A model generated the notes under the pieces. That model did no database searches. It worked only from the letters and a program-made list of their open reading frames with translations, and was not told where the DNA came from. From assembly GCF_000350225.1 (NCBI RefSeq), contig NC_020795.1:30001-94000 (forward strand): 64,000 bases of DNA. The letters are read 5' to 3'. Source of the stretch: Chondrus crispus (Eukaryota; Rhodophyta; Florideophyceae; Gigartinales; Gigartinaceae). Numbering within the stretch: the stretch's first letter is position 1; each line of letters starts with the position of its first letter. This document shows positions 39,539 through 51,054 of this stretch, one piece after another. A program made the position numbers and the translations under genes.

Positions 39539-39913
39539 TTACATTTTTGGTTTTTTAGTTCCATATTTTGAGCGACTATTCTTTCTGTCTTTAACTCCAG
39601 CAGAATCTAAAGTACCTCGTATTACATGATATCTTACACCAGGTAAATCTTTAACACGACCACCCCTAATTAAAACAACTGAATGTTCTTGAATATTATG
39701 GCCTATACCGGGTATATATGCTGTAACTTCAAACCCAGAAGTCAATCTCACTCTAGCTACTTTGCGTAAAGCAGAATTTGGTTTTTTAGGTGTAGTTGTA
39801 TAAACCCTAGTACATACACCCCTTCTTTGTGGGCAAGCTTTTAATGCAGGAGATTTAGTTTTTTTCTCAGATTTTTTTCTTTCAGATCTTACTAATTGTT
39901 GAATTGTTGGCAT
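39539..39913 (-). CDS. rps12: Ribosomal protein uS12
   Basis: A 124-residue decoding-centre protein that helps control translational accuracy. It starts [14 protein letters not shown] and carries [12 protein letters not shown] and [16 protein letters not shown], the two loops where streptomycin-resistance changes occur; both look wild type. One uninterrupted exon, unlike the trans-spliced land-plant gene. Confidence 0.98.
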   Translation of the reverse strand: MPTIQQLVRSERKKSEKKTKSPALKACPQRRGVCTRVYTTTPKKPNSALRKVARVRLTSGFEVTAYIPGIGHNIQEHSVVLIRGGRVKDLPGVRYHVIRGTLDSAGVKDRKNSRSKYGTKKPKM

Positions 39914-40006
39914 TAGTTATATTTTTATATTCATATTTAATTGAATATCCTTTATATTATAAATATTGTGTGATAGCCTGTCAAACCTTTTGTTTTACAT
40001 AAAATA

Positions 40007-40237
40007 TTACGAATTAATAATTCTATTTACATCTTTTAAATTATATTTACGCATAAATCTGTCTACACGACCTTCTGTATCTATAATTCGTTGTGATCCT
40101 GTAAAAAATGGATGATTTCCAGACCAAATATCAACATGTAATTCTGGTTTAGTTGAACCAATTGTCATAATATGTTGGCCATCACAATAAACTTTAGATT
40201 CTGGATACCATTGAGGATGTATATCTTTTTTGCTCAT
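40007..40237 (-). CDS. rpl31: Ribosomal protein bL31
   Basis: A 76-residue protein bridging the large and small subunits. It has MSKKDIHPQWYPE, the WSGNHPFFTG core and RVDRFMRKY. Of the usual zinc-binding cysteines only Cys18 is left, so this is the zinc-independent (C-minus) form. It lies between rps9 and rps12, the normal red-algal order. Confidence 0.95.
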   Translation of the reverse strand: MSKKDIHPQWYPESKVYCDGQHIMTIGSTKPELHVDIWSGNHPFFTGSQRIIDTEGRVDRFMRKYNLKDVNRIINS

Positions 40238-40272
40238 TTCTACTATATTGATATTTGTATTGTAATTACGTT

Positions 40273-40686
40273 TTAACGTTTTGAATATTGAGGTGCTTTT
40301 CTTGCTTTACGTAAGCCATATTTTTTTCTTTCTTTTACGCGTGCATCTCTAGTTAAAAACCCTTCTGATTTTAGAGCAACACGATTTTCTGAATTAATTG
40401 TGCATAGTGCTCTTGCTATACCGAGTCTAATAGCATCTGCTTGACCTGTTAATCCTCCACCTTCTGCTTTTACATAAATATCATATTCTTTACTTAGACC
40501 TAATATTTTGAGAGGCCCATATGATATACGTAAATAGTTAGGACTAAATTGTAAGTATGATTCTCCAGGAATTCCGTTAATAATTAATTTACCCGAACCA
40601 GGTGTTAATTGAACTCTTGCTATAGATGTTTTACGTCTTCCGGTTCCGGAATAAGTAATTTTTGATGAATTGGATAAAATAGCCAT
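40273..40686 (-). CDS. rps9: Ribosomal protein uS9
   Basis: A 137-residue protein whose C-terminal tail touches P-site tRNA. Motifs: [38 protein letters not shown] and the C-terminal [10 protein letters not shown] ending in the expected KR. It lies 40 bases after rpl13. Confidence 0.97.
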   Translation of the reverse strand: MAILSNSSKITYSGTGRRKTSIARVQLTPGSGKLIINGIPGESYLQFSPNYLRISYGPLKILGLSKEYDIYVKAEGGGLTGQADAIRLGIARALCTINSENRVALKSEGFLTRDARVKERKKYGLRKARKAPQYSKR

Positions 40687-40726
40687 TATATTTATATATA
40701 ATTTTAATGATTGTGCAATTGTATAT

Positions 40727-41161
40727 TTATTTTAGTGTAATATCTTCAGGTTGTTGTGCTTCATGAGGATGATTATTGTTTGCATAAACTTTTAATTGTG
40801 TAAAAAGTTTTCTACCTAAAGGACCTTTTGGAAGCATTCCTTTGACGGCTTTTTCAATTATTTTATTGGGCATTCTTTGATTTAATTGTTCAAAAGTTTC
40901 TATTTTCAAACCTCCTGGTTGTCCAGAATGTCTTTTATAAAGTTTTTTATATTTTTTTTGTCCAGTTACTGTTATGCTTTGTGCATTTATGATAATTATA
41001 TAAGATTGTGTATTCAGAAAAGGTGTATAGTCTATATTATTCTTTCCTTGTAAAATACTAGCTATTTTAGTACTTAATCTGCCTAATGTTTGATCGCTTG
41101 CATCTATTAAATACCATTTTTTGCTTGTGTTTTTGTTGGGTATATATGTATCATTCATCAT
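40727..41161 (-). CDS. rpl13: Ribosomal protein uL13
   Basis: A 144-residue early-assembly protein of the large subunit. Motifs: [20 protein letters not shown], the HSGQPGGLK loop, and [21 protein letters not shown]. Two ATG codons are adjacent at the start; the first is used here. It lies between rpoA and rps9. Confidence 0.96.
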   Translation of the reverse strand: MMNDTYIPNKNTSKKWYLIDASDQTLGRLSTKIASILQGKNNIDYTPFLNTQSYIIIINAQSITVTGQKKYKKLYKRHSGQPGGLKIETFEQLNQRMPNKIIEKAVKGMLPKGPLGRKLFTQLKVYANNNHPHEAQQPEDITLK

Positions 41162-41220
41162 GTATATTATTAATTCATTATATTTTTGTTATTAAATAAT
41201 TATTGTCATTCTATAGTAAA

Positions 41221-42153
41221 CTAACTTTTTTCCTTTGGTAAACTTATTCCTAATTTTTTTTGTAAGGCATCTATCACTTCTTCTGCAGATTTTTGTCCAA
41301 AATTTTTAATTTCTAATAATTCTTCTTGTGAATAGTCTAATAAGTCAGAAATAGAGTGTATTTGTGCTCTCTTTAAGCAATTATAAGCACGAACAGATAA
41401 TTGAAGTTCTTCAATTAAAACTTGATTAATTGCTTGTTCTTCTTGTATTTGATTGTTTACTGCAGGCTGAAAGTTTATATTAGTTAGAGGATGAAATAAG
41501 TTAGTTAGTACATTTGCTCCTTCACTTATTGCTTCTTGAGGTGATAAACTACCATTGGTCCATATTTCTAAAGATAGTTTTTCTTGCACCAATGTAGAAC
41601 TAATACGTTTTTCTTCAACTACATAGTTAAATTTTTTTGCCGGCATAAATACAGCATCTACCTGCAAGAAATCAATTGATTGATGGTCAATGCCTTTATC
41701 TACTATGCGGTATCCACTTCCTTGTTCGATACGAAACTCCATTTCAAAAATAGTATTATTGCATATAGTCGCAATATATTGCTTGGGATCAATTATTTGT
41801 ATCTCTGTTGGTACATCAAATAATCCAGCTGTTACAATAGCCGGTCCTTGTATTCTAATTCTACCTATTTGTGGTTCTTTAGTATAACTTTTTAATACGA
41901 CTTCTTTTAAGTTTAGCAGTATCTCCAATACATCTTCTCTTACGCCTGTAATCGTAGAAAATTCATGGTTTATTCCAGCTATTCTTACAGCTACAATAGC
42001 TGTTCCTTGTAAATCTGATAATATAGTTCTTCTTAATGAATTGCCAACAGTAATACCTTGGCCTTGTTTTAGAGGTTCTAATATAAAATGGCCATATTGC
42101 TCACGAGCTCCTTCTGTTTTTGACTCTATGCATTCTAGTTCAAAATGAGTCAT
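41221..42153 (-). CDS. rpoA: RNA polymerase alpha subunit
   Basis: The 310-residue alpha subunit nucleates the plastid-encoded, cyanobacterial-type RNA polymerase. The N-terminal assembly domain carries YGHFILEPLKQGQGITVGNSLRR and GVREDVLEILLNLK. The C-terminal domain (about 240-300) has SVRAYNCLKRAQIHSISDLL and the KNFGQKSAEEVIDAL helix that contacts promoters and activators. Both are intact, so activators such as NtcA could have a target. Confidence 0.97.
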   Translation of the reverse strand: MTHFELECIESKTEGAREQYGHFILEPLKQGQGITVGNSLRRTILSDLQGTAIVAVRIAGINHEFSTITGVREDVLEILLNLKEVVLKSYTKEPQIGRIRIQGPAIVTAGLFDVPTEIQIIDPKQYIATICNNTIFEMEFRIEQGSGYRIVDKGIDHQSIDFLQVDAVFMPAKKFNYVVEEKRISSTLVQEKLSLEIWTNGSLSPQEAISEGANVLTNLFHPLTNINFQPAVNNQIQEEQAINQVLIEELQLSVRAYNCLKRAQIHSISDLLDYSQEELLEIKNFGQKSAEEVIDALQKKLGISLPKEKS

Positions 42154-42226
42154 TGAAGAAAGTTCCTCTTATATATTTGTATATGTATGATAAACAGACT
42201 GTAAAATATTGAATTGATATTTAATT

Positions 42227-42616
42227 TTATACTCTTCGTTTTTTAGGTGGTCTACATCCATTATGTGGTACAGGTGTTATATCTTTTATTAAAGTTATTT
42301 CGATACCAGTTGCTTGTATTGCTCTAATAGCTGTTTCTCTTCCTGCACCTGGACCATTAACCATAACTTCGGTTTGTTTAAGGCCTTGTTCTATAGCTTG
42401 TTTAGCTGCTTTTTCTGAAGCTGTTTGTGCTGCAAAAGGTGTGCCTTTTTTTGCTCCTTTAAAACCACTAGCGCCTGATGAACACCAAGATATAGTTTCT
42501 CCTTTTAAATCTGTAATAGTTACAATTGTATTGTTAAATGTAGATTTTATATGTGTTATGCCATTTATAGCATTTTTTTTACGTTTGTTACTACTTTTTT
42601 TTATTTGTCTAGCCAT
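42227..42616 (-). CDS. rps11: Ribosomal protein uS11
   Basis: A 129-residue protein of the 30S platform. Motifs: [18 protein letters not shown], the [14 protein letters not shown] loop and the C-terminal [16 protein letters not shown]. It follows rps13 by 34 bases and precedes rpoA. Confidence 0.97.
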   Translation of the reverse strand: MARQIKKSSNKRKKNAINGITHIKSTFNNTIVTITDLKGETISWCSSGASGFKGAKKGTPFAAQTASEKAAKQAIEQGLKQTEVMVNGPGAGRETAIRAIQATGIEITLIKDITPVPHNGCRPPKKRRV

Positions 42617-42650
42617 TTTTGATATTTAATAATTGTGATTCAAGAGTTGT

Positions 42651-43031
42651 CTATTTACGTGGAGCTTTCTTTTTACCTGTCATGGTTTTTTTTGTGCCTC
42701 TGCGTGTTCTTGCGTTAGTTCTTGTTCTTTGACCTCTTAATGGTAACCCAGTTCTATGTCTTTTTCCTCTATAAGAGTTAATTTCCATTAACCGTTTAAT
42801 ATTAATAGATTCAACTCTTCGTAGATCCCCTTCAATTTGATATTCATTATTTAAAATATCTCGAATCGCAACTATTTGTGTATCATTTAAATTGTGTACT
42901 AAAATATTGCCATCAAGATGAATTTTTTCCAATATTTCTTGAGAGCGAGATAAACCTATACCATATATATAAGTTAACCCAATTTCAATTCTTTTATTTT
43001 TAGGGAGATCAACTCCTGCAATTCGAGCCAT
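42651..43031 (-). CDS. rps13: Ribosomal protein uS13
   Basis: A 126-residue head protein that bridges to the large subunit. Motifs: [25 protein letters not shown], and the basic C-terminus [18 protein letters not shown] ending KKKAPRK. It lies 30 bases after rpl36. Confidence 0.97.
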   Translation of the reverse strand: MARIAGVDLPKNKRIEIGLTYIYGIGLSRSQEILEKIHLDGNILVHNLNDTQIVAIRDILNNEYQIEGDLRRVESINIKRLMEINSYRGKRHRTGLPLRGQRTRTNARTRRGTKKTMTGKKKAPRK

Positions 43032-43061
43032 AATTTTATTACCTTTATTCTTAAAATTTGT

Positions 43062-43175
43062 TTACCCTTGTCGTTGTTTATGTTTAGGATTTTCACAAAT
43101 AACCATAACTCTTCTGTGTCTGCGTATTATGCGACATTTTTCGCACATTTTTTTTACAGATGGTCTTACTTTCAT
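43062..43175 (-). CDS. rpl36: Ribosomal protein bL36
   Basis: A 37-residue protein read from the minus strand: [20 protein letters not shown], then [17 protein letters not shown]. Zinc ligands Cys11, Cys14, Cys27 and His32 are all present, so it is the zinc-binding form. It sits in the conserved place between secY and rps13. Confidence 0.97.
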   Translation of the reverse strand: MKVRPSVKKMCEKCRIIRRHRRVMVICENPKHKQRQG

Positions 43176-43227
43176 AGTTAGTTTAAATATAATTATAATT
43201 TAATGTTAATTTCTGCTTAATTTTGAA

Positions 43228-44466
43228 TTATTCTATTATATTATCATACTGTTGAGAGATGATATATGTTTGTATTTGTTTTGCAGTATCAATAGAAACA
43301 CCCACTAAGATCAATAAAGATGTAATCCCTAATCCTTTAAAAGATTCTGTTTTCATGACGATTGATATTATAGATGGTACTAGAACAATAATAAATAGAA
43401 AGATGGATCCTAGAAAAGTTAATTTATATAAAATTTTTTTCAAATATATTACTGTATCTATACCAGGTCTTATACTTGGTATACTAGATCCCATTTTTTT
43501 TAAATTTTTAGCTATATCTTCTGGATTTAAAATAAGTGATGAATAAAAATAGCTAAACGTAATTATTAAAAAACAGTATAAAGGTAAATATAAGTAGTTG
43601 TTAGGAAAAAATAAATAACATAATTGATAGATAGTGTTATTGGACGTTAGTTGTAATAAGTAAGGAGGTAAAGCCATAGCTGCAGATGCAAATACAAGTG
43701 GCATAACTCCACTTTGATTTAATTTTAAAGGTATGTAGCTTTGTGGGTTTAATTCTTGTATTTTTCCTAATTGCCTTGCTGAGATTATAGTAATTTTTCT
43801 TTGTCCTTCTTGAATAAGAATTGTAACTATTAGAATTAATATAAATAATATTAATAGAAAAAAAATATTTATAGTTGTTTTTCCATTATAAATATTTGTA
43901 GTATACTCCATAAATACTTTAGGTATCCCAGAAACAATGTTTTGAAAAATTAACAAAGAAGGACCGTTACCTATACCATATTCTGTAATTATTTCAGAGA
44001 ACCACATTATTATTATTGATCCAGTTGTTAGTGTGAGTAAGCAGTCAATAATAAAATATTTGTTCCAGTTAAATACATAAGGCTTGATCCAAAAAGCTAT
44101 TGCAGTACTTTGTAATATTGCCCATATTAGCGTTAATGATCGAGTTATTTGTGTAATTTTTTGTCTGCCTAATTCACCTTCTTCTTTTTGTAAGTTTTCT
44201 AGTTCAGGAATAATTTTTGTTATTATTTGCATAATAATAGATGAATTAATATATGGAACTATACCTAATGCAAAAATTCCTATTGTAGAAAAACCACCAC
44301 CAGAAAAAATATTTAAAAAACTTACTAGTCCATTTTGTCCCATATTGCTGTAAAAAGAATTATGATCTATACCTGGTATAGGAATAAATATACCTAATCT
44401 TGCAATAATTAGTGTTCCTAAGGTTATTAAAGTTTTTTGTTTGAGTTTAATTGTGCTTTTCATCAT
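43228..44466 (-). CDS. secY: Preprotein translocase subunit SecY
   Basis: Channel subunit of the thylakoid Sec translocase. The 412-residue protein has ten hydrophobic segments. Family motifs are [11 protein letters not shown], the helix 2 region [29 protein letters not shown] and the cytoplasmic [14 protein letters not shown] loop. It starts with two Met codons. In red plastids it keeps its bacterial spc-operon position after rps5; rpl15 is absent between them. Confidence 0.95.
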   Translation of the reverse strand: MMKSTIKLKQKTLITLGTLIIARLGIFIPIPGIDHNSFYSNMGQNGLVSFLNIFSGGGFSTIGIFALGIVPYINSSIIMQIITKIIPELENLQKEEGELGRQKITQITRSLTLIWAILQSTAIAFWIKPYVFNWNKYFIIDCLLTLTTGSIIIMWFSEIITEYGIGNGPSLLIFQNIVSGIPKVFMEYTTNIYNGKTTINIFFLLILFILILIVTILIQEGQRKITIISARQLGKIQELNPQSYIPLKLNQSGVMPLVFASAAMALPPYLLQLTSNNTIYQLCYLFFPNNYLYLPLYCFLIITFSYFYSSLILNPEDIAKNLKKMGSSIPSIRPGIDTVIYLKKILYKLTFLGSIFLFIIVLVPSIISIVMKTESFKGLGITSLLILVGVSIDTAKQIQTYIISQQYDNIIE

Positions 44467-44539
44467 TTATGTATGTATTTGTATACTATAAATATTTAAT
44501 TTCAAAAGTTTCAACAAATTGTAATTTATAATTTATAGT

Positions 44540-45067
44540 CTATGTTTCAGTAATGCTGTAAAGATGATTAATATTTATATCTCTCTCTTGGGCAGTTCTA
44601 GCGAATGTTTTTAAATTTGCTAAAGCATTGATAACTGCACGTGCATTATTTAATGTATTACTAGATCTTAATTGTTTAGCTAATATATTTTTGATTCCTG
44701 CAAGTTCAAGTACCGTTCTTACAGATCCTCCTGCAATTACACCTGATCCTATAGCAGAAGGCCTAATAATAACTCTTGCTGCTCCTGATATCCCTTCAAT
44801 GGTATGAGGTATGGAATTAGACTTTGTTAAGGGTATACTGATAAGATGTTTTTTAGCATCAGCAACACCTTTTTTTACAGCTCCAATTACATCACTTGCT
44901 TTCCCTACACCGACACCAATTTGTCCTTTTTCGTTTCCTACTACTAAAATTGCTCTAAAACTTAGCTTTTTGCCTCCTTTAACTACTTTCGTAACTCTTT
45001 TTACTTGTACAACACGTTCTTCCCAATTGGTATCTTGATCTTTATTTTTGATGTTCTTTTTTTTCAT
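44540..45067 (-). CDS. rps5: Ribosomal protein uS5
   Basis: A 175-residue protein involved in mRNA helicase activity and accuracy. Motifs: [41 protein letters not shown], and the second domain [21 protein letters not shown]. It lies 17 bases after rpl18. Confidence 0.97.
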   Translation of the reverse strand: MKKKNIKNKDQDTNWEERVVQVKRVTKVVKGGKKLSFRAILVVGNEKGQIGVGVGKASDVIGAVKKGVADAKKHLISIPLTKSNSIPHTIEGISGAARVIIRPSAIGSGVIAGGSVRTVLELAGIKNILAKQLRSSNTLNNARAVINALANLKTFARTAQERDININHLYSITET

Positions 45068-45084
45068 ACGTATTATATAATAGG

Positions 45085-45408
45085 TTAAAATTTTATTCCT
45101 TGTTCTCTAGCAGCTTCAGCCAATGCTTTAATTCTTCCATGGTATAATTTATGGCCACGGTCAAATACTACTTGAGTAATTCCTTTTTTTAGAGCTTTAT
45201 TTGCTATATCGCAGCCAATAACTTTTGAGATTTTACAGTTTCCGTAAAGTTTAACCTTATAATTGATTTTTATATCTTGAGAAATACTTGAACTGCTAGT
45301 TAGTACAGTATTATTTGTATCATCAATTATTTGCGCATAAATATGTTTGTTTGATCTAAAAACATAAAAACGAGGACGAACAGATGTACCTTTTATTTTA
45401 TTTCTCAT
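45085..45408 (-). CDS. rpl18: Ribosomal protein uL18
   Basis: A 107-residue 5S-rRNA-binding protein. Motifs: [20 protein letters not shown] and the C-terminal [28 protein letters not shown]. It lies eight bases after rpl6. Confidence 0.96.
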   Translation of the reverse strand: MRNKIKGTSVRPRFYVFRSNKHIYAQIIDDTNNTVLTSSSSISQDIKINYKVKLYGNCKISKVIGCDIANKALKKGITQVVFDRGHKLYHGRIKALAEAAREQGIKF

Positions 45409-45416
45409 TTAATTTA

Positions 45417-45953
45417 TTATTTACCTGCTTTACCTACTTTTCTTTTTATTTTTTCATTAATATATCTAATACCTTTACCTTTGTAAGGTTCAGGAGGCTT
45501 AACAGATCGAATTTTTGCAGCCACTTGACCTACTATTTCTTTACTAATTCCTGAAACAATAATATCTGTATTTTTTTCTACTTTGATAGAAATACCGCTA
45601 GGTGCATCAATTTTAACTGGATGGCTATATCCTACATTTAATATTAACTCTTTGTTATTTATTTGTGCTCTGTATCCAACACCATGTATTTCTAATTTTT
45701 TGAAAAACCCTTGAGATACTCCTAGTGCCATATTATTAATAATAGTGCGGGATAATCCATGTAGTTCTTGTGATGCTTTGTTAGATTTATTGATTTTAAG
45801 TGTAATCTCATTATTTTTTTGTTGAATATCTATTAGCTGAGATAATTTGTATGATAATTTTCCTTTTGGACCTTCTATGAAAATTATAGATTCATTAATA
45901 TTTGCACTTACTTTATCAGGAAGAATAATAGTTTGTTTTCCAATTCTAGACAT
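45417..45953 (-). CDS. rpl6: Ribosomal protein uL6
   Basis: A 178-residue protein near the factor-binding site. Motifs: SRIGKQTIILPDKV, EGPKGKLSYKL, LEIHGVGYRAQ, and the C-terminal EPYKGKGIRYINEKIKRKVGKAGK. It lies 24 bases after rps8. Confidence 0.97.
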   Translation of the reverse strand: MSRIGKQTIILPDKVSANINESIIFIEGPKGKLSYKLSQLIDIQQKNNEITLKINKSNKASQELHGLSRTIINNMALGVSQGFFKKLEIHGVGYRAQINNKELILNVGYSHPVKIDAPSGISIKVEKNTDIIVSGISKEIVGQVAAKIRSVKPPEPYKGKGIRYINEKIKRKVGKAGK

Positions 45954-45977
45954 AGTTATTTAATTGATTAATTGAAT

Positions 45978-46376
45978 TTACCATATATAACATAAAACTT
46001 CTCCGCCCAATCCATTATACCTGGCTTGACGATCCGTCATTACACCTTTTGAAGTTGAAATAATCGCTATTCCAATTCCTCCTAAAACTTTAGGCAATTC
46101 TTTATAGTTAGCATATACTCTTAACCCAGGCTTACTTACTCTTTTTAGAGCTGTAATTACAGGTAGCTTTTTATCTCCTTTGTATTTTAAAGATATCAGT
46201 AAATAATTTCTTAATTGATCTCCAATTTCTTCAAACTCATATACAAATCCTTCTTCTTGCAAAACTTTTATAATATTTCGTGTCATTTTAGTTGCAGGAA
46301 CTTGAACAATTTGATGTTTTGCTAAATTTGCATTACGAATACGTGTTAACATATCTGCAATTGTATCATTAACCAC
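45978..46376 (-). CDS. rps8: Ribosomal protein uS8
   Basis: A 132-residue central-domain rRNA-binding protein. Motifs: [19 protein letters not shown] and the C-terminal [21 protein letters not shown] ending [10 protein letters not shown]. It lies 36 bases after rpl5. Confidence 0.97.
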   Translation of the reverse strand: MVNDTIADMLTRIRNANLAKHQIVQVPATKMTRNIIKVLQEEGFVYEFEEIGDQLRNYLLISLKYKGDKKLPVITALKRVSKPGLRVYANYKELPKVLGGIGIAIISTSKGVMTDRQARYNGLGGEVLCYIW

Positions 46377-46412
46377 TATTTTAATTCTCCACTTCTGTTT
46401 AAAAAATATTTA

Positions 46413-46955
46413 TTAGCAAAAAGGCATACCAAAAGCTTGTAAAAGAGCTAAACTTTCTTTATCATTTTTTGCTGTAGTTACTATTGCTATATCCATTCCT
46501 CTAATCTTATCTACATGTTCATATTCTATTTCTGGAAATATTAATTGCTCTTTGACGCCTATATTGTAATTTCCATGTCCATCAAAATGTTGCGTACTAA
46601 TACCACGAAAGTCTCTTATTCTTGGTAAAGATAAATTGATTAATTTATTTAAGAAATTATACATTTTATGTCTTCTTAAAGTTACTGTGACACCAACAAC
46701 AATATTCTCACGAATTTTAAAGCCAGCAATAGATTTTTTTGAACGTGTAACAATAGGTTGTTGTCCAGTTATTAATGTAAATTCTTCAATACTCTTTTCA
46801 AGAGCTTTTGCATTTTGTGAAGCTTCTCCTAACCCTCTATTAAGAGTGATTTTTACTAATTTAGGTATTTCATGCGTATTGCCGTACTTAAATTGTTTCA
46901 TCAAATCAGGACAGATTTTATTGTAGTAAAGTTCTTTTAGTGAATTATGCATCAT
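46413..46955 (-). CDS. rpl5: Ribosomal protein uL5
   Basis: A 180-residue 5S-rRNA-binding protein of the central protuberance. Motifs: [42 protein letters not shown], and the C-terminal [20 protein letters not shown]. Two Met codons open the frame and overlap the end of rpl24 by 11 bases, implying translational coupling. Confidence 0.97.
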   Translation of the reverse strand: MMHNSLKELYYNKICPDLMKQFKYGNTHEIPKLVKITLNRGLGEASQNAKALEKSIEEFTLITGQQPIVTRSKKSIAGFKIRENIVVGVTVTLRRHKMYNFLNKLINLSLPRIRDFRGISTQHFDGHGNYNIGVKEQLIFPEIEYEHVDKIRGMDIAIVTTAKNDKESLALLQAFGMPFC

Positions 46956-47292
46956 TACTATTATTTATTTTTTCCCCAGTTTTTTTTAATATTCTTTGTT
47001 TAATATTTTGTTCATTACGTATGTAATTAAATCTACTAGCAATTTCGTGTTTTATGCTATATAGCATAACATTAGAGCTATGTATAGGAGCTTCAATCTG
47101 AATTATTTGACCTGTTTCATCTTTTTGTTTTGGCCTTACGTGCTTTATTTGTATATTTATGTTTTTTACTATAACTTTTCTTTTTTTTGGTATAACTTTT
47201 ATTATTTCACTAATTTTTCCTTTATCTTTTCCTGAAATAATTTTTACAGTATCACCTTTTTTAACATGCATTTTAATTTTTTGTTGACCCAT
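46945..47292 (-). CDS. rpl24: Ribosomal protein uL24
   Basis: A 115-residue assembly-initiator protein with a KOW motif: [21 protein letters not shown]. The start at 47292 overlaps the rpl14 stop (TAATG); a second Met at codon 8 begins MHVKKGD, closer to other family members. The end overlaps rpl5. Confidence 0.95.
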   Translation of the reverse strand: MGQQKIKMHVKKGDTVKIISGKDKGKISEIIKVIPKKRKVIVKNINIQIKHVRPKQKDETGQIIQIEAPIHSSNVMLYSIKHEIASRFNYIRNEQNIKQRILKKTGEKINNSNDA

Positions 47293-47660
47293 TATACAAC
47301 CTCAGTTGCTAAAGATATAATTTTTGAAAAATTTTTATCACGTAACTCTCGTGCAATTGGCCCAAATACTCTTGTACCTCTAGGATTATTGTCCTGATTT
47401 ATAATAACAGCCGCATTCTCATCAAATCTTACACTCATACCATCTTTTCTACGTAAAGTCTTCTTAGTTCTTACAATAACAGCTCTTATAATATCAGACT
47501 TCTTTATTGGCATATTAGGTAATGCATCTTTTACAACGCCAATAATAATATCTCCAAGACTTGCATAATGAGGATTACTTGTCCCTAATACTCTTATACA
47601 CATTATTTTTTTTGCACCACTATTATCAGCAACTGTTAAATAACTTTGGTTTTGTATCAT
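47292..47660 (-). CDS. rpl14: Ribosomal protein uL14
   Basis: A 122-residue protein at the subunit interface. Motifs: [26 protein letters not shown] and [27 protein letters not shown]. It shares one base with the rpl24 start (TAATG). Confidence 0.98.
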   Translation of the reverse strand: MIQNQSYLTVADNSGAKKIMCIRVLGTSNPHYASLGDIIIGVVKDALPNMPIKKSDIIRAVIVRTKKTLRRKDGMSVRFDENAAVIINQDNNPRGTRVFGPIARELRDKNFSKIISLATEVV

Positions 47661-47668
47661 TGTTTATA

Positions 47669-47908
47669 TTACTTTGTAATTTTACTTATTAATTTCCAGC
47701 GTTTATTTTTACTGATAGGTCTTGTTTCTTGTATTTTTACAACATCTCCTCGTTTACATTCGTTTTTTTCATCATGTGCATAATATTTATTTGTTTTAAT
47801 AATAATTTTATTATATTTTTTATGTGCAACCTTTTTAGTTACAGCAACAGTAATAGTTTTATGCATTTTGTCACTGGTAACTTTTCCAATTGTTTCTTTT
47901 ATAGCCAT
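47669..47908 (-). CDS. rps17: Ribosomal protein uS17
   Basis: A 79-residue early-binding 16S protein. Motifs: [17 protein letters not shown], the [31 protein letters not shown] core. It follows rpl29 by two bases. Confidence 0.97.
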   Translation of the reverse strand: MAIKETIGKVTSDKMHKTITVAVTKKVAHKKYNKIIIKTNKYYAHDEKNECKRGDVVKIQETRPISKNKRWKLISKITK

Positions 47909-47910
47909 TT

Positions 47911-48111
47911 TTATTTATTAATTCTTTTTGTTTCTATAGTTAATAATTGAGCAAGTTCATGTCTTTTATGTTTAAAGATATGTGGCTTAAATGATTGACG
48001 GGTTGCTTTTTTAATTTTTAATTGTAATAAGTCTTTTTTAATCTCAATAATTCTTGCTTCTATTTTTTCATTAGTTAAATCTTGTATATTATTTATTTTT
48101 GTAAAAGCCAT
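47911..48111 (-). CDS. rpl29: Ribosomal protein uL29
   Basis: A 66-residue protein at the peptide exit, with a helical hairpin. Motif: [40 protein letters not shown] is spread across most of its length. It lies between rpl16 and rps17 with two-base gaps on each side. Confidence 0.95.
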   Translation of the reverse strand: MAFTKINNIQDLTNEKIEARIIEIKKDLLQLKIKKATRQSFKPHIFKHKRHELAQLLTIETKRINK

Positions 48112-48113
48112 AC

Positions 48114-48527
48114 TTAATTATGTAGTTTTGTAATAAATTTCGTCTTTACAGGAAGCTTATATGATGCTAGTTTCATTGCTTGTTTTGCCGCTTGTTGTGA
48201 TACACCAGCTATTTCAAATAAAATATGTCCAGGTTTTATAACAGCAACCCAGTATTCAGGTGCGCCTTTTCCTGAACCCATTCTTGTTTCTGCTGGTCTT
48301 GCTGTAACAGGTTTGTCTGGAAAAACTCTTATCCACAGTTTTCCTCCTCTTTTTACATATCTTGTAATGGTTCTTCTTGTCGCTTCTATTTGTCTAGATG
48401 TTAGCCATGCAGGATCTAGTGATTGTAAAGCGTATTCTCCAAATGCTATAGTATTTCCTTTAGATGCATTTCCTTTCATTCGTCCACGATGTTGTTTTCT
48501 AAATTTAGTTTTTTTTGGGCTTAGCAT
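48114..48527 (-). CDS. rpl16: Ribosomal protein uL16
   Basis: A 137-residue protein near the A site. Motifs: [59 protein letters not shown] and [15 protein letters not shown]. Uninterrupted, whereas the land-plant gene has an intron. Confidence 0.98.
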   Translation of the reverse strand: MLSPKKTKFRKQHRGRMKGNASKGNTIAFGEYALQSLDPAWLTSRQIEATRRTITRYVKRGGKLWIRVFPDKPVTARPAETRMGSGKGAPEYWVAVIKPGHILFEIAGVSQQAAKQAMKLASYKLPVKTKFITKLHN

Positions 48528-48552
48528 TGTGTATAATTTTATTATATTATTA

Positions 48553-49215
48553 TCATTGTTTATTTATCTTTATTGTAGATGAAGGTAATTTTTCTCCTTT
48601 AAAAAGCCAAACTTTTACTCCTAAAATTCCATAAATTGTTTGAGCTGTTTTATATGAGTAATCAATATCTGCCCTCAACGTTTGTAAAGGAACTCTTCCT
48701 TCTCTTATCCATTCACTACGGGCTATTTCAGCTCCATTTAGTCTACCAGATATTTGTACTTTAATTCCTTTCACATTGGCTTTTTGTGATCTTTGTACAC
48801 CTTGTCTAACTGCTCTTCGAAAAGCTATTCTTTTTTCTAACTGTTGTGTTATAAATTCAGCTATTAAACTAGCTTCTTGATCAGGTTCTCTAATTTCAAT
48901 AACATTGACACGAATTTGTTTATTATCCTTTAATTGTCTGACTAGTTGTTTTCTTAAGTTTTCTATACCTGTTCCCATTTTTCCAAGTACTATTCCAGGC
49001 CTTGCAGTGTGAATATATACTTCAATCTGATCTACTTTTCTATGAATATAGATGGATGATATACTTGCATTTTGCAAACAGCTATAAATATATGATCGAA
49101 TTTTATGATCTTCTTGTAAGAGATTACTGTATTCTTGCATTTTTGCATACCAAGAGGATCTATGTTTTTGAGTTATATTTATTCTGAATCCTAACGGATG
49201 TGTTTTTTGTCCCAT
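48553..49215 (-). CDS. rps3: Ribosomal protein uS3
   Basis: A 220-residue protein at the mRNA entry tunnel. It begins [20 protein letters not shown], has a KH domain with [18 protein letters not shown], and the C-terminal [16 protein letters not shown]. It lies 19 bases after rpl22. Confidence 0.97.
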   Translation of the reverse strand: MGQKTHPLGFRINITQKHRSSWYAKMQEYSNLLQEDHKIRSYIYSCLQNASISSIYIHRKVDQIEVYIHTARPGIVLGKMGTGIENLRKQLVRQLKDNKQIRVNVIEIREPDQEASLIAEFITQQLEKRIAFRRAVRQGVQRSQKANVKGIKVQISGRLNGAEIARSEWIREGRVPLQTLRADIDYSYKTAQTIYGILGVKVWLFKGEKLPSSTIKINKQ

Positions 49216-49234
49216 ATTTATAATAAATGAATTT

Positions 49235-49582
49235 CTATGAGTATTGTAATTTTATTGTTATATGGCAAGTTGGTTTGTGTATAGGAAAAGCTCTTCCTTG
49301 CGCTCTAGGTTGAAATCTTTTTAAATTTGGTCCTTCATTAGCAAAAGCTTCTATTATTTTGATTTGATTTCTATTTTTATTATCATCAATTTCAATATTG
49401 TTAACAGCTGACTCAAGAATTTTCTTTATTACACCACATGGTTTATATGGCATAAATTCTAGTATTATTATTGCTTCTGGATAATATTTTCCTCTAATCT
49501 GGTCTAATATTCTACGTACTTTTATTGGTGATAAACGCAAATATTTGCCAACAGCTATTTTTTTTCTAATTGTATTTGTCAT
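49235..49582 (-). CDS. rpl22: Ribosomal protein uL22
   Basis: A 115-residue exit-tunnel protein. Motifs: [30 protein letters not shown], and the C-terminal loop [22 protein letters not shown]. It lies five bases after rps19. Confidence 0.97.
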   Translation of the reverse strand: MTNTIRKKIAVGKYLRLSPIKVRRILDQIRGKYYPEAIIILEFMPYKPCGVIKKILESAVNNIEIDDNKNRNQIKIIEAFANEGPNLKRFQPRAQGRAFPIHKPTCHITIKLQYS

Positions 49583-49587
49583 TTGTT

Positions 49588-49866
49588 TTACCTTTTTGCT
49601 TTTCTATCGCCTTTAATATGACTTCTAAAGTTTCTAGTTGGAACAAATTCACCTAGCTTATGTCCAACCATCTGGTCAGATACAAAAATAGGGAAATGCT
49701 GTTTACCGTTATGTACAGCAATTGTATGTCCAACCATAGTAGGTATAATTGTAGATGATCTAGACCATGTTTTTATAGTCTTTTTTATTCCTTTTGTATT
49801 AAATAATTCTATTTTATTTAACAATTTTGATTCTATGTATGGGCCTTTAGATAGAGATCTTGACAT
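49588..49866 (-). CDS. rps19: Ribosomal protein uS19
   Basis: A 92-residue head protein near the decoding site. Motifs: [37 protein letters not shown] and the C-terminal [16 protein letters not shown]. It lies 16 bases after rpl2. Confidence 0.98.
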   Translation of the reverse strand: MSRSLSKGPYIESKLLNKIELFNTKGIKKTIKTWSRSSTIIPTMVGHTIAVHNGKQHFPIFVSDQMVGHKLGEFVPTRNFRSHIKGDRKAKR

Positions 49867-49882
49867 TTTCTTTATATATAAT

Positions 49883-50710
49883 TTATTTTCTACGTCTTAA
49901 TATATAACGATTACTATATTTTTTTATAGATCGTGTTTTGGCTCCTAGCGCTGGTTTTCCCCATGGTGTTACTGGGTGGGGTCTACCGATGGGAGAACGG
50001 CCTTCTCCACCTCCATGTGGATGATCAACAGGATTCATAACAACACCTCTAACAGTTGGTTTTTTACCTAACCATCTATTCCTACCTGCTTTACCAATAG
50101 TTATGTTGTTAGCATCTATATTACCAACTTGCCCAACAGTTGCATAGCATTCTTGACGTATAATTCTAACTTCACTTGATGGTAATTTTAGTGTTGTAAA
50201 ATCACCATCTTTTGCAACTATTTGTGCATATGTACCAGCAGCTCTAACAATTTGACCACCTTTTCCAGCAATTAACTCTATATTATGTACAGCTGTACCT
50301 AAAGGTATTTCTGATAAAGGTAACGCATTTCCTACTTCTATAGGTGCGGATATGCCAGATACAACCATTGTCCCTAATGAAAGTGTATTTGGATGTAAAA
50401 TGTATCTTTTTTCACCATCTTCATAATGTAATAAAGCTATTCTTGCGTTACGATTGGGGTCATATTCAATACTAGCAACTTTGCCTTTTATGTTATGCTT
50501 ATTCCTTTTAAAATCTATTAATCTATATCTTTTTTTATGTCCTCCACCTTTGTGCCTAGATGTAATAATACCCCTATTATTACGACCTTTATTGCGATGA
50601 TTTTTGACTAATAATGATTTTTCTGGTTTATCTTTTGAAATTTCACTGAATGTTGATACAGTTCTATTTCTCGTTCCTGGTGTATATGCTTTATATAAAC
50701 GGATTGCCAT
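49883..50710 (-). CDS. rpl2: Ribosomal protein uL2
   Basis: A 275-residue core protein close to the peptidyl-transferase centre. It begins [16 protein letters not shown] and has the near-C-terminal [19 protein letters not shown] loop with the conserved histidine. Standard ATG start, no intron, full length. Confidence 0.98.
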   Translation of the reverse strand: MAIRLYKAYTPGTRNRTVSTFSEISKDKPEKSLLVKNHRNKGRNNRGIITSRHKGGGHKKRYRLIDFKRNKHNIKGKVASIEYDPNRNARIALLHYEDGEKRYILHPNTLSLGTMVVSGISAPIEVGNALPLSEIPLGTAVHNIELIAGKGGQIVRAAGTYAQIVAKDGDFTTLKLPSSEVRIIRQECYATVGQVGNIDANNITIGKAGRNRWLGKKPTVRGVVMNPVDHPHGGGEGRSPIGRPHPVTPWGKPALGAKTRSIKKYSNRYILRRRK

Positions 50711-50739
50711 GTTGTTATTATAATTTTAACTATATCAAG

Positions 50740-51054
50740 TTAACTATCTGGAAATAAATTAATACTATATTCATTTTTTAATGTCACTATAGCTTTTTTA
50801 TAATTTGCTTTTTGTCCAATAAATTTGCCAACTCTTTTTTTATTAGGAGGTGTATTACATGTATTGACACTTTGAATACTTACATTAAAGATATATTCTA
50901 TTGCTTGTTTAATATTTAGTTTATTAGCTTTACGATCTACTGCAAAGCTGTATTGATTATCTTCAAGTAATTTAGTAGTTTTATCAGTAATAATAGGATA
51001 TTTGATTATTTTTAATAAAGCTCTTTTATCTATTTCAGGCATTATATATTTCAT
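50740..51054 (-). CDS. rpl23: Ribosomal protein uL23
   Basis: A 104-residue protein at the tunnel exit where SRP and trigger factor dock. Motifs: [40 protein letters not shown]. The start is uncertain: the first ATG overlaps rpl4 by 20 bases; a second ATG (51042, MPEIDK) would shorten the overlap to eight. Confidence 0.95.
   Translation of the reverse strand: MKYIMPEIDKRALLKIIKYPIITDKTTKLLEDNQYSFAVDRKANKLNIKQAIEYIFNVSIQSVNTCNTPPNKKRVGKFIGQKANYKKAIVTLKNEYSINLFPDS

Noticed and set aside
39493..39564. 24-residue extension of rps7
   Set aside because: uS7 proteins start MSRRN; the extension is hydrophobic and overlaps the rps12 end.
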